A DNA stretch of 64,000 nucleotides from Capsulimonas corticalis (GCF_003574315.2 NZ_AP025739.1:7192001-7256000); one strand, 5' to 3'; shown: positions 46,479 to 55,425, counted from the first letter of the stretch. The notes: generated from the letters alone by a model not told the origin. A program made the numbers and translations.

Positions 46479-46507
46479 ATTATACTGGCGCGCTTAGGTT
46501 TCGTCAA
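46479..46507 (-). promoter_or_regulatory. Promoter of the redoxin gene
   Basis: Minus-strand TTGACG (46507-46502), a 17-bp spacer and TATAAT (46484-46479), giving a leader of about 140 nt. Confidence 0.65.
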
Positions 46508-46534
46508 GTCCTGGGTAAAGATAATTTGCGGGCC

Positions 46535-47035
46535 TTAGATCGCGCTTCGAGGCGCTTCTTCTTCGGAGACCTGGCGCAGCGATTCCAGCCACTCGTTCTG
46601 GATCCTGCCCAGCGCGCGGGAGATGGATCGGCGAAAGAGCCATGGGACGAATCCCGACAGGGTTTCCTCGACACGCACGACGCAGCCGTCGCCGTCGGGG
46701 ATCAGCAGCCATTCCTGAAAGCCGCGCAGCCATAAACCGTCGTTCTTCCAGCCGAGCCGCGCACCCGGCATGTAATCCGTCACGGTGCTCAGAAGCGTAT
46801 AGCCGCCGCGCCGCCACTGGAAAGAAACTCCCAGCGCGAGCTGCATCGCTGATGCGTCCAGCGGCGCGATATCGGAAATCATGGGATTGTATCGCGGCCA
46901 GAGCAGCACGCCGACAAGCCAGGGCCATACGACCGAGGCGGGCGCGGCGATCCGAATATCGTGAAATTGATGGATGGGTGATTTCTCGGGCGTGCGTTCA
47001 GGAGGCCACGGGATGGACGCATGCGCGCTGCTCAT
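46535..47035 (-). CDS. SRPBCC (START-like) family protein
   Basis: 166 residues from the ATG at 47035. This start overlaps the upstream stop as ATGA and has AGGAGGA five bases before it; a TTG start seven codons earlier is less likely. The fold is a helix-grip: HDIRIAAPASVVWPWLVGV, then PRYNPMISDIAPLD, YTLLSTVTDYMPGARLGW and a long C-terminal helix (SISRALGRIQNEWLESLRQV). The family binds hydrophobic ligands or acts as a cyclase or aromatase; the ligand is unknown. Confidence 0.75.
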   Translation of the reverse strand: MSSAHASIPWPPERTPEKSPIHQFHDIRIAAPASVVWPWLVGVLLWPRYNPMISDIAPLDASAMQLALGVSFQWRRGGYTLLSTVTDYMPGARLGWKNDGLWLRGFQEWLLIPDGDGCVVRVEETLSGFVPWLFRRSISRALGRIQNEWLESLRQVSEEEAPRSAI

Positions 47036-47217
47036 CCATTCCTCCTGTCCAGGCAAGGCCGGCTGCGCAGCGACTCATTCGAACGCAGTCCGACGAATAG
47101 CGTCTTATACAGAGCATGATCAGATATACCCAGGTTGAAAAATTCGCGCCGCAGATGAACATTATGGGAATCTGCGGCGTCAAAGACGACATCGGCGCGG
47201 TAAAATGTCTCGTACAT
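47032..47217 (-). CDS. Small hypothetical protein coupled to the SRPBCC gene
   Basis: 61 residues starting MYETFYRADVVFDAADSHN, not recognised. I accept it because GAGGG sits seven bases before the ATG and its TGA overlaps the SRPBCC start as ATGA. It is divergent from the RND efflux operon, with 85 bp between starts. The C-terminal half is Arg/Leu-rich. Confidence 0.5.
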   Translation of the reverse strand: MYETFYRADVVFDAADSHNVHLRREFFNLGISDHALYKTLFVGLRSNESLRSRPCLDRRNG

Positions 47218-47234
47218 AACTATACCCTCGGCTG

Positions 47235-47274
47235 TTGCGGCGAGCGCGATAGTTAAGGTATATTAATTATTAAT
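47235..47274 (+). promoter_or_regulatory. Promoter and palindromic operator of the RND operon
   Basis: TTGCGG (47235-47240), an 18-bp spacer and TATATT (47259-47264). A perfect palindrome, ATTAAT-T-ATTAAT (47262-47274), overlaps the -10. AT-rich inverted repeats of this kind are typical MarR operators, and the operon ends with a marR-type gene. Confidence 0.55.
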
Positions 47275-47302
47275 TCGAGCACATCTCGATAGATAGGTTT
47301 CC

Positions 47303-48922
47303 ATGAAACGAATATTCACGATCCTGATCCCCGTTCTGCTGATCGCCGCGCTGATCGGATGGCGGCTGCACGCCAACAAGGTGCAGGCGCAGAGCTTGAC
47401 GTCCGACAAAGGACGCGGCGCGTCCAGCGTCGCCGCCGCGAAGGCCAGCGTGCAGGATATCGTCAACACCTTCCAGACGACGGCGAATATCGAATCGCCG
47501 CAAACCGTGAAGCTTTCGCCGAAGGTGGCGGGGCAGATCGTCATGCTGGCGCTGCACGAAGGCGACGCCGTCCATCGCGGTCAAGTGGTCGCGAAGATCG
47601 ACGACACCGAGCTGCAGGCGACCGTGCGCAAGCAGATCGCCACGGTGGAGCAGGCGCAGGCGCGGCTGCTTCAGGCGCAGGCGACTCAGAACACCGTCGG
47701 CGTGGGCGTCGGCACGCAGATCCAGCAGATGGCGGCGGGCGTCGCGGCCGCGCAGGCGGACTACGCGCAGGCCACGCAGACCTACAACGCCCAGGTCGCG
47801 TCCGCCGACGCCGCTGTCGCCGACGCGCAGAGCAAAGTCGGCGTCGCGGAGGCGCAGATCGCCAACGCGCAGGCCGGCGTGCAGAGCGCGCAGGCAAACT
47901 ATAACAACGCCAGCACGCAGCTCGTCCGCCAAACAAACCTGCTTCAGCAGGGCGCCATCGCCCAGCAGGATGCGGACACCGCGCGCACGACGGCGGCGGT
48001 GCAGAAGGGCAATGTCGATGTCGCGGTGGCGCAGCTCAGCTCCGCAAAGGCGAGCCTGGCCTCGGCGCAGTCGCAGCTCGACTCCGCCCGGCATCAAGCG
48101 CAGATCACTCGGACGACCGGCAAAACCACGATCGCATCATCCGCAACCAAAGTCACACAGGCGAAGGCGATGCTGCGCAACGCCAGGGCGAACACAACGC
48201 AGCCCGCCGCCTACCGGGCCAATCTGGTGGCGCTGCAAGCCGATGTCGCGTCCGCGCAGGCCGATCTCACCAACGCCCGCGCTCAGCTCGCGCAGACATC
48301 GCTGATTTCCCCGATCGATGGATTTGTCTCGGCGCGCTACGCCGACCCCGGCACGCTGGCTTCGCCCGGTTCGCCGATCCTGGCGCTGCAAGGGCTGCGC
48401 GAAGTGTGGGCGACCATCGCCGTGCCGCAGGAGCAGATCCAGCACATCATAATCGGTCAGAACGCCGATGTCACGGTCGATTCGCTGCCCGGCCGCAAGC
48501 TCGCGGCGCGCGTCATTCAGGTCAATCCCTCCGGCGACCCGGCCAGCCGGGACTTCACCGTCCGATTGGCGATGAACAACGGCGACGGCGCCCTCAAGCC
48601 CGGCATGTTCGCCCGCGTTTCGCTGGTGACGCAAACCTTCCCGCATGTGACCACCGTGCCGCCGGAAGCCGTGCAGACCGACGCCGGCGGATCGTTCGTC
48701 TGGGTGGTTACGCCCGATTCCAAGTTGCAGCACACGCCGGTTCAGACAGGCGCCAGCAATGCAAGCGCCGTGGAGATCGTTCAGGGCGTAACGCCGGGAA
48801 CACAGGTCGTCACGGTCAGCGGCGGACGCCTGAAGGACGGTCAGCAGGTCTCGGTCAACAGTCCGACGGAGATTGGCGGCAAAGGCGGCAAGGGCGGCGG
48901 CAAACATCACCGCGCCCAGTAG
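47303..48922 (+). CDS. RND efflux periplasmic adaptor (HlyD/AcrA family)
   Basis: 539 residues. An N-terminal membrane anchor (RIFTILIPVLLIAALIGW) is followed by the biotinyl-lipoyl half motif (KVAGQIVMLALHEGDAVHRGQ). Next is a very long Ala/Gln-rich coiled-coil hairpin (about 105-325, e.g. VGVAEAQIANAQAGVQSAQA), then the second lipoyl half (LISPIDGFVSARYADPGTLA) and a beta barrel. The C-terminal tail is Gly/Lys/His-rich. It bridges the inner-membrane pump and an outer-membrane channel; no TolC-type gene is nearby. The hairpin is longer than in AcrA. Confidence 0.9.
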   Translation: MKRIFTILIPVLLIAALIGWRLHANKVQAQSLTSDKGRGASSVAAAKASVQDIVNTFQTTANIESPQTVKLSPKVAGQIVMLALHEGDAVHRGQVVAKIDDTELQATVRKQIATVEQAQARLLQAQATQNTVGVGVGTQIQQMAAGVAAAQADYAQATQTYNAQVASADAAVADAQSKVGVAEAQIANAQAGVQSAQANYNNASTQLVRQTNLLQQGAIAQQDADTARTTAAVQKGNVDVAVAQLSSAKASLASAQSQLDSARHQAQITRTTGKTTIASSATKVTQAKAMLRNARANTTQPAAYRANLVALQADVASAQADLTNARAQLAQTSLISPIDGFVSARYADPGTLASPGSPILALQGLREVWATIAVPQEQIQHIIIGQNADVTVDSLPGRKLAARVIQVNPSGDPASRDFTVRLAMNNGDGALKPGMFARVSLVTQTFPHVTTVPPEAVQTDAGGSFVWVVTPDSKLQHTPVQTGASNASAVEIVQGVTPGTQVVTVSGGRLKDGQQVSVNSPTEIGGKGGKGGGKHHRAQ

Positions 48923-48987
48923 CCGCCCCGCCTTTCCAGCGCCAGGACAGCATTGCCTTCGATGATTTTAGAAACGAGCCATTCGTT

Positions 48988-51900
48988 ATGAGTATCGCCC
49001 AAGTATCCGTCACACGCCCCGTCGCGGTCACCATGCGCATCGCCGCGCTGGTGCTGCTGGGCGCGGTCTGTCTGACCAAGCTGCCGGTCGACCTGCTGCC
49101 GAACGTCTCCATCCCCACGGTGTCCGTCGTGACGCAGTGGCCGAACGTCTCGCCCGAGGAGGTCGAGACGGAGCTAACGCGTCCGATCGAGGAGGCCGTG
49201 TCGGCGACGCCCAACGTCTCCACCGTCACGTCGTCCAGCACGCTCGGCAGCTCGACGGTGCGCATCCAATTCGGCTGGGGCACCGACGTTGGGCAGGCCG
49301 CCATCGACGTTTTGCAGGTCGTCGAGCGCGCCCGCCAGAACCTCCCGAACGACCCGACCCTTCAGGCTCCCACGGTCTTCAAGTTCGACCCATCCCAGCT
49401 TCCCATTCTGGTGTACGGCGTGAGCGGCATCGACGATCCCGTCAAACTGCGCACGCTGCTGGACAACGAGGTTTCGCCGCTCGTGGAGGCGGCGAACGGG
49501 GTGGCTTCCGCCGTCACGACCGGCGGCAACACGCGCGCCATTCTGGTGAACGCCGACCCGGACCGCCTGCGCGCCTATGGCCTGGGCATCGACGACATCA
49601 GCAAGCGGATCATCCAGGAGAACCTGAACCTGCCGGCGGGCATCGCCAAGCAGAGCAATACCGAGCTGACGATCCGCAGCCTGGGATGGTTCGACAGCCC
49701 CGCGCAGATCGCCCAGGTGCCGCTCACTTCAACCAATGGGCGTATCGTGACGGTTGGGGATGTCGCAACCGTGACCGACGCCGCGCAGGAGCAGCGGCTC
49801 TACACGCGCCTCAACGGACAGCTCGCCGCCGGCATTATCATCAGCAAGCAAAGCGGCTCGAATACGGTGGACACGGCTAAAGCGGTGGCCGACAAAGTCG
49901 CCGAGGTCGAAAAGCGCTATCCGCAGCTGAAGTTCAGCAAGGTCTACGATCAATCGCAGTTTATCGACAACGCCATCACGGACTTGAAGGCGAACGCCAT
50001 TCTGGGCGGCGTGCTGGCGGTCGTGATCCTGCTGTTCTTCCTGCGCAACGTGCGCAGCACGCTCGTGGTGGCGCTCTCCATTCCAATCTCGATCACGTCC
50101 ACGTTCTCGCTGCTCTACATGTGCGGCTTCTCGCTGAACACGATGTCGCTCGGCGGCCTGGCGCTCGCGACGGGCTTGATCGCCGACGACGCCGTCGTCG
50201 TGCTGGAAAACATCTACCGCCACTTTGAACGCGACCGGGTCAGGCCCGCCGACGCGGCGATCGCCGGAACGAACGAGATCATGTCGGCGGTCTTCGCCTC
50301 GACGATCACGGTCATCGTCGTCTTCCTGCCGCTGCTGCTGATCAAGGGGCAGACCGGCCAGATGTTCACGCAGTTCGCGCTCGTGGTCATCTTCTCGATC
50401 TCGATCTCGCTGCTGGACGCCGTGACGGTCGTGCCGATGCTCGCCTCGCGCCTGATGAAGGATACCGACCACGATCCCGCTCATAAATCGCACAGTCTGA
50501 TGCAGCGAACCTTTGACAAGTTCGGCGAGTGGTTCGATTCCCTGGATCACACCTATCGACGCGGACTGACATGGACCCTGCGCCACCGGCCTCTGGTCAT
50601 TGTCAGCGTACTGGCGGTGACGGGCCTGAGCTTCCTCCTGCTGCCGCAGATCGGCACGGAGATCATGCCGCAGACGGACAGCGGCGACATGCAGATCAAT
50701 GTCAAGCTGCAGCCCGGAACGTCGCTTGCCACCACGGACAAATTGATGCAGAATGTCGCCAACGTCGTCCAGCAGAACCCAAACGTGGAGACGGTCTTCG
50801 CCGCGTCGGGATCGGGCCTGAGCCTGCGGGGCACGAGCGCCGCTCTGAACGGCAATCAGGGCGCTTTGATGATCCGTCTTAAGGACAACCGCAAGAAAAA
50901 AACCGCGGACGTTGTCAATGAGATGCACGCGCAGTTCGCGAAGTTCCCCGGCGCGCGCGTCAGCGTCAATCAGGTCGATGTCGTCTCGCGGATCCTCTCC
51001 GGCGGCAACAACAACGTGGAGGTGGACGTTTTCGGCAGTGAGATCCCCCAATTGGCGAGTATCGGACAGGACGTCGTGGCGAAGCTTCGGGCGATCCCGG
51101 GACTGAGTGGCGTGGATGTCAACTGGCAGGAAGCGTCGCCGGAGATGCAGTGGAAGATCGACCGGGACAAGGCGATCCAGCAGGGCGTGACGTTCCAGGA
51201 TGTGGCGACGACGCTGGGCGCCGCGACGAACGGCCAGGTCTCCAGCTACTATCAAGAGAAGGGGTACCAGTACCCGATCGTCGTCCAAGTTCCGGAAGAA
51301 AAGCGGCGCACCGAGCAGCAGCTCAACACACTGCCGATCAGTCCGACGCTGGCCGGAGTCGCGCCGCACACGATCATGCTCCAGCAGGTCGCGCACCCGG
51401 TGTACGCCCAGGGGCCCGGCGAGATCACGCGTCAGGACCGCCAGCGTTACATCGCGATCACCGGCACGCCGCAGGGCCGGTCGTCGGGCGAACTCCAGAA
51501 GGATATCACCAAGGCGCTCGCGGGTTATCAGATGCCGCAGGGCTACTACTGGGATTGGGGTTACAATCAGAAGCAGCAGGCGCAGGAGTTCAGCGGAATG
51601 GGCGTGGCGGTCGCGCTCGCGATCGCGCTGATTTACATGCTGCTCGCCGCGCAGTTCGAATCGTTCGTCCATCCGCTGACGATCCTCTGCTCGGTCCCGG
51701 TCGCTTCCGTCGGCGTCCTGCTGGCGCTGTTCCTGACGGGACGCTCGTTTGGACTGACGGCGCTGATCGGCGTCTTAATGCTTGTCGGCATCGTAGTCAA
51801 AAACGGCATTCTTTTGGTAGAATACACCAATGTCCTGCGCGCCCGAGGGTACAAACGCGACGAAGCCGTGCTGGAAGCCGGCCCCACCCGACTGCGCCCG

Positions 51901-52185
51901 ATCCTGATGACGACCAGCGCCACGGTGCTGGGAATGATGCCGATCGCGCTGGAGCTTGGCAAGGGATCGGAGACCAACGGTCCGATGGCGACCGCCGTCA
52001 TCGGCGGCCTGCTGACTTCGACATTCCTGACTCTGTTCGTGGTGCCGACTGTTTATACGCTGTTCGACGACCTTGGCCGGCGCTTCCGCAAAAACGACCA
52101 GGATCTGGCGGCTCCGGTGCTGGTCGAACCCACTCCCGCCGCCGTCGGCGACGGCGCGCTGGCGGCGGAAGCGTCAGAAAGATAG
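48988..52185 (+). CDS. RND multidrug efflux pump (HAE1 family)
   Basis: 1065 residues from the ATG at 48988, typical for AcrB/MexB-type pumps. VSVTRPVAVTMRIAALVLL opens the first transmembrane helix. The proton-relay Asp pair is in GLIADDAVVVLENIYRHFER. GTSLATTDKLMQNV and the second half (ALIYMLLAAQFESFVHPLTI, GIVVKNGILLVEYTN) follow the family order. It exports hydrophobic compounds across the envelope, driven by protons. Lies 65 bp after the adaptor gene. No strong ribosome site is visible. Confidence 0.93.
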   Translation: MSIAQVSVTRPVAVTMRIAALVLLGAVCLTKLPVDLLPNVSIPTVSVVTQWPNVSPEEVETELTRPIEEAVSATPNVSTVTSSSTLGSSTVRIQFGWGTDVGQAAIDVLQVVERARQNLPNDPTLQAPTVFKFDPSQLPILVYGVSGIDDPVKLRTLLDNEVSPLVEAANGVASAVTTGGNTRAILVNADPDRLRAYGLGIDDISKRIIQENLNLPAGIAKQSNTELTIRSLGWFDSPAQIAQVPLTSTNGRIVTVGDVATVTDAAQEQRLYTRLNGQLAAGIIISKQSGSNTVDTAKAVADKVAEVEKRYPQLKFSKVYDQSQFIDNAITDLKANAILGGVLAVVILLFFLRNVRSTLVVALSIPISITSTFSLLYMCGFSLNTMSLGGLALATGLIADDAVVVLENIYRHFERDRVRPADAAIAGTNEIMSAVFASTITVIVVFLPLLLIKGQTGQMFTQFALVVIFSISISLLDAVTVVPMLASRLMKDTDHDPAHKSHSLMQRTFDKFGEWFDSLDHTYRRGLTWTLRHRPLVIVSVLAVTGLSFLLLPQIGTEIMPQTDSGDMQINVKLQPGTSLATTDKLMQNVANVVQQNPNVETVFAASGSGLSLRGTSAALNGNQGALMIRLKDNRKKKTADVVNEMHAQFAKFPGARVSVNQVDVVSRILSGGNNNVEVDVFGSEIPQLASIGQDVVAKLRAIPGLSGVDVNWQEASPEMQWKIDRDKAIQQGVTFQDVATTLGAATNGQVSSYYQEKGYQYPIVVQVPEEKRRTEQQLNTLPISPTLAGVAPHTIMLQQVAHPVYAQGPGEITRQDRQRYIAITGTPQGRSSGELQKDITKALAGYQMPQGYYWDWGYNQKQQAQEFSGMGVAVALAIALIYMLLAAQFESFVHPLTILCSVPVASVGVLLALFLTGRSFGLTALIGVLMLVGIVVKNGILLVEYTNVLRARGYKRDEAVLEAGPTRLRPILMTTSATVLGMMPIALELGKGSETNGPMATAVIGGLLTSTFLTLFVVPTVYTLFDDLGRRFRKNDQDLAAPVLVEPTPAAVGDGALAAEASER

Positions 52186-52190
52186 AAAGC

Positions 52191-52697
52191 ATGAGCGCCC
52201 CACTCAACCCATCCCATGATCCGCTGTCGGATCAGGCGCGACAGCTGGAAGACCTGCTGCCGCGCCTGAACCGCCGCCTTTTCGAGATTCCGCCGGGCGA
52301 CCCGACGGGCGACCTTCCCCTCGCCCAGCTCCGTGTCTGCGCCTTCCTCTTGAGCGGCCCGTCCGGGATGACGGCGCTGGCCGAGGAGCTGGAGATCTCG
52401 GTCAGCGCCGCCACGCAGCTCGCGGACCGGCTGGAGCGCGCCGGCCTGATCCAGCGCATTTCCGACCCCATCGACCGCCGTATCCGGCACATCTCCCTGA
52501 CGGAGCACGGCGTCGAGGTGATGGAGACGCGCCGCCGCCGCCGGGTAAGCCGCGTGCGCGAGGCGCTCGCGCAGCTCGACCTCCCCGACCGCGCCGCCGC
52601 GCTGAGCGCGCTCACCACGCTTCTCGACGCCACGCGCCGTCTGCCCACGGCGAAGGCGCTTCATGAAGATTCCGAGAATGGCGGCAAGCGAGTATAA
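52191..52697 (+). CDS. MarR-family transcriptional regulator
   Basis: 168 residues. The winged helix is clear: LRVCAFLLSGPSGMTALAEE, LEISVSAATQLADRLERAG and RISDPIDRRIRHISLTEHG, the last being the family wing with its Asp-x-Arg core. It starts five bases after the pump stop, so it belongs to the same operon and probably represses it, perhaps through the palindrome at 47262-47274. The C-terminal helices form the dimer interface. Confidence 0.88.
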   Translation: MSAPLNPSHDPLSDQARQLEDLLPRLNRRLFEIPPGDPTGDLPLAQLRVCAFLLSGPSGMTALAEELEISVSAATQLADRLERAGLIQRISDPIDRRIRHISLTEHGVEVMETRRRRRVSRVREALAQLDLPDRAAALSALTTLLDATRRLPTAKALHEDSENGGKRV

Positions 52698-52704
52698 TAT
52701 TGGC

Positions 52705-53166
52705 ATGGCAAATTATTGGCTTGTGAAAAGCGAACCTTCCTGTTTCTCCATCGATGAGCTGGCCCAGGTGGAATCCACCCATTGGGACGGCGTGCGCAAC
52801 TATCAAGCGCGTAACTTCATGCGCGACGGCATGAAGCTGGGCGACAAAGTCCTTTACTACCACTCCAACTGCGATCCGCCCGGCGTGGTCGGCGTCGCCG
52901 AAGTCAGCCGCGAGGCGTACCCGGACTTCACCGCCTGGGACCCGACCAACGATCATTTCGACCCCAAATCTACCCCCGACAACCCGATCTGGATGATGAT
53001 GGACATCAAGTTCGTCGCCAAATTCCCGCGCGAAGTCTCGCTCCCCGAACTCAAACAGGCCGAGGGCCTGGAGGGATTGGTCGTGATCCAGAAAGGGTCG
53101 CGGCTGTCCGTACAGCCCGTCAGCGAAGCGCACTTTGCGTTGATCTGCCAAATGGGCGGGCTATAG
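52705..53166 (+). CDS. EVE-domain protein (thymocyte nuclear protein 1-like)
   Basis: 153 residues from the ATG at 52705; the frame could extend 14 codons into the marR end. The EVE fold is complete: NYWLVKSEPSCFSIDELAQV, WDGVRNYQARNFMRDGMKLG, VLYYHSNCDPPGVVGVAEVS and FALICQMGG. EVE domains are related to YTH and PUA and bind modified bases. The gene starts seven bases after marR and may be cotranscribed. Confidence 0.92.
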   Translation: MANYWLVKSEPSCFSIDELAQVESTHWDGVRNYQARNFMRDGMKLGDKVLYYHSNCDPPGVVGVAEVSREAYPDFTAWDPTNDHFDPKSTPDNPIWMMMDIKFVAKFPREVSLPELKQAEGLEGLVVIQKGSRLSVQPVSEAHFALICQMGGL

Positions 53167-53170
53167 GGAG

Positions 53171-53312
53171 GGCCCTCATCCCCCAGCCCCTTCTCCCAAT
53201 TCTAGGAGAAGGGGAGCAAGAGGTTTAAGATCAGAAATCCTGATCGAAAATTAAATCCTAATCGGACTCCCCCTCTCCCAGAATTGGGAGAGGGGGCTGG
53301 GGGGTGAGGGCC
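53171..53312. repeat. Dispersed palindromic intergenic repeat, copy 2
   Basis: Begins GGCCCTCATCCC and ends GGGTGAGGGCC, with inner palindromes CTTCTCCCAATTCTAGGAG and CTCTCCCAGAATTGGGAGAG. Same plan as 45507-45652, but with a different centre. Confidence 0.8.
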
Positions 53313-53385
53313 TCTGCCGTCCCCCAAAAAATATTTTTCCCCCTCGCGACGCTTTTCCCCCTCAACACAACACTAAGTAACTAGA

Positions 53386-53940
53386 ATGGCAGAATGGGAG
53401 GACGACGAGCGGTTAGCCAAGGCTTACGTAGCCGAGGGCGATCCCCGGGCGCTGGAGACGCTGTATCGGCGGCATGTCGATGCGACGTACGGTTTCGCTC
53501 AGCGCTTCCTCACGTCTCGGGAAGACGCCGAGGAGGCGACGTCCGAGTGCTGGCTGCGCGCGTTCCGCGCTTTGCGCGATGGACAGTTTCGCGGCGACGC
53601 CAGCTTCAAGACCTGGCTGTTCGCGGTGATGCGCTATGTCTGCCTGGAGCGTCTGCGCCAGCCGCGCCTCCCCACCCTTTCGCTCAGCGCGCTCACGGAG
53701 ACCGACCGGGGCGACTATTCGCTCTTTGGATCGTCGTCCCCCGAACCGTCGGCGCTCGACGATGCGCTGGCGTCGCTGACCGACGACCACCGTCTTGTCC
53801 TCACGCTCTGCGACTTGCAGGGCTTTACCGCGGCGGAAGCCGCCGAGATCCTGGGCCGCAGCGCGGCCGCAACCAAATCACTCCACCTGCGGGCGCGACG
53901 CGCCTTGCGGGACGTCCTGGAAAAAGATCGGAGCCAATGA
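53386..53940 (+). CDS. ECF-type RNA polymerase sigma factor
   Basis: 184 residues. Region 2 shows PRALETLYRRHVDATYGFAQ and AEEATSECWLRAFRAL, with FKTWLFAVMRYVCLERLR ending it. After a linker comes region 4, LASLTDDHRLVLTLCDLQGF followed by TAAEAAEILGRSAAATKSLH and the DNA-recognition helix. It directs RNA polymerase to stress-specific promoters. Its stop overlaps the start of the next gene as ATGA, the usual arrangement with an anti-sigma factor. Confidence 0.92.
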   Translation: MAEWEDDERLAKAYVAEGDPRALETLYRRHVDATYGFAQRFLTSREDAEEATSECWLRAFRALRDGQFRGDASFKTWLFAVMRYVCLERLRQPRLPTLSLSALTETDRGDYSLFGSSSPEPSALDDALASLTDDHRLVLTLCDLQGFTAAEAAEILGRSAAATKSLHLRARRALRDVLEKDRSQ

Positions 53941-54203
53941 ACGACGAAGAGATTGCCGAGCTGATCGGCCTGTCCCTTGACGAACAGCTTCCCGAGGCGC
54001 TCCGGCGCACGGTCGACGAATATTTGGCGCAGCACCCCGACGCCGCGCGGGACACAGCCACCCTGCGCGACACCGTCGCCAAACTGCGCGCCGCCCACAC
54101 CGAACGGCCCGACCCCTGGTTCGTCGAGCGCGCCCTCAAAGGCCTGCTCCGCGACAACAACTCGGCCACCGGGCCGGGGGGATATCTGGCAATGGGGGAA
54201 TAG
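53937..54203 (+). CDS. Small protein coupled to the ECF sigma factor, possible anti-sigma
   Basis: 88 residues (MNDEEIAELIGLSLDEQLPE and onward), mostly helical, soluble, with no Cys/His zinc site and no membrane segment. The ATGA overlap with the sigma gene and the N-terminal ELIGLSLDEQLPEALRRTVD pattern, resembling the start of anti-sigma zf-HC2 proteins, suggest a cytoplasmic anti-sigma or a truncated one. The longer frames seen here run through the end of this gene and are shadows. Confidence 0.55.
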   Translation: MNDEEIAELIGLSLDEQLPEALRRTVDEYLAQHPDAARDTATLRDTVAKLRAAHTERPDPWFVERALKGLLRDNNSATGPGGYLAMGE

Positions 54204-54264
54204 GGCCAACTCTCCCCACCCCACACTTTTCGACCTTTTTTACGATTCTGAAGGAGCAACACAC

Positions 54265-55425
54265 ATGGCGGCAACGGACACGGGGACATTTTTGAAGGCG
54301 AGCAGCGCGCGGCGTGAGCTGTTCGACGGGATTCAGACGGTGGGCAAGGCGGTGGCGACGCGGTCGTCGCTGCCGATTTTGACGCATGTGCGCATCACGG
54401 CCAAGGACGGCAAGGTATCGCTGATGGCGACCGACCTGGAGATGTGGATGGAGCACACCCTGCCCCACGCCGTCGTCACCGGCGAGGGCGCAGCCACAGC
54501 CCCGGCGCGCAACTTCACGGAACTGCTCGGCGCGATGCCCGACTCCGATGTCACCTTCACCGTGGAAGATGAAACGAATACCCTGCATCTGCGCTGCAAC
54601 AAGGCGAACTACAAGCTGCTGGGCTTGGCCGCCGACGAGTTCCCGCTGATGCCGCAGGTCAAAGAAGAGTCCCGCTTCGTGATCGACCGCACCCTGCTGC
54701 GCGACGCCATTAAGCAGACCCTCTTCGCGACCTCCTCCGATGAAACCCGCGCGATCCTCACAGGCGTCCTGGTCATCTTCCAGGGCGATTCGCTCAAGCT
54801 CGTCGCCACCGACACGCATCGTCTCGCCGTCCGCGACTGCGCCGTGCAGGAAGGCCGCGGCAGCGCCAGCGCCATCGTGCCCGCGCGGGCCATGAGCGAA
54901 CTCCAGCGCATCGTCGGCAACGAAGAAGGCGAAGTGACCGTCACGCTGTCGTCCAACCAGATCCAGTTCCAGATCGAGAACGAAAAGAGCGGCTCCACCA
55001 CCCTGATCTCCCGCCTGATCGACGGCCAGTTCCCCAACTTTGAACGTGTCATTCCGACTCAGGCCACCAAAACCCTCACCATCCAGCGCGAACCCCTCGT
55101 CGCCGCCGTCCGCCGCGCCGCCATCGTCGCCCGCGAATCCGCCAACCGCATCGTCCTACGCACCACCGAAGACGGCGACCGCCTGACCATCACCGCCGAA
55201 AGCGGCAACATCGGCAACGCCTACGAAGAAGTGGACATGGCCCGCGAAGGCGAAGACGGCCCCGTCGAGATCGCGTTCAACGCCAAATACCTCAGCGATG
55301 TGCTGAACGTGCTGGACACCGAAGGATTGAACATCGAACTGACCGAGCCGCTGCGGCCGGGCGTGATCCGGCCGACGGAGGACGCGGACTACCTCTGCGT
55401 GCTGATGCCGATGCAGGTGGTGTAG
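54265..55425 (+). CDS. dnaN: DNA polymerase III beta subunit (sliding clamp)
   Basis: 386 residues with the three clamp domains. GIQTVGKAVATRSSLPILTH opens domain 1, TLLRDAIKQTLFATSSDETR domain 2 and EPLVAAVRRAAIVARESANR domain 3; the protein ends YLCVLMPMQVV. It encircles DNA and tethers the replicative polymerase. GGAG precedes the ATG by eight bases. It is not next to dnaA here. The last 91 codons and the stop are repeated at 57052-57327 with identical protein sequence, so this 3' end may have been supplied by the insert that follows. Confidence 0.95.
   Translation: MAATDTGTFLKASSARRELFDGIQTVGKAVATRSSLPILTHVRITAKDGKVSLMATDLEMWMEHTLPHAVVTGEGAATAPARNFTELLGAMPDSDVTFTVEDETNTLHLRCNKANYKLLGLAADEFPLMPQVKEESRFVIDRTLLRDAIKQTLFATSSDETRAILTGVLVIFQGDSLKLVATDTHRLAVRDCAVQEGRGSASAIVPARAMSELQRIVGNEEGEVTVTLSSNQIQFQIENEKSGSTTLISRLIDGQFPNFERVIPTQATKTLTIQREPLVAAVRRAAIVARESANRIVLRTTEDGDRLTITAESGNIGNAYEEVDMAREGEDGPVEIAFNAKYLSDVLNVLDTEGLNIELTEPLRPGVIRPTEDADYLCVLMPMQVV
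55150..55425 (+). repeat. dnaN 3' direct repeat, copy 1
   Basis: 276 bp forming the end of the intact dnaN. Pairs with 57052-57327; I count 13 synonymous codon differences plus a changed stop (TAG against TGA). Confidence 0.9.

Noticed and set aside
49729-51672. A 647-codon minus-strand frame
   Set aside because: Antisense shadow of the RND pump; rich in Arg, Asp and His without domain features.
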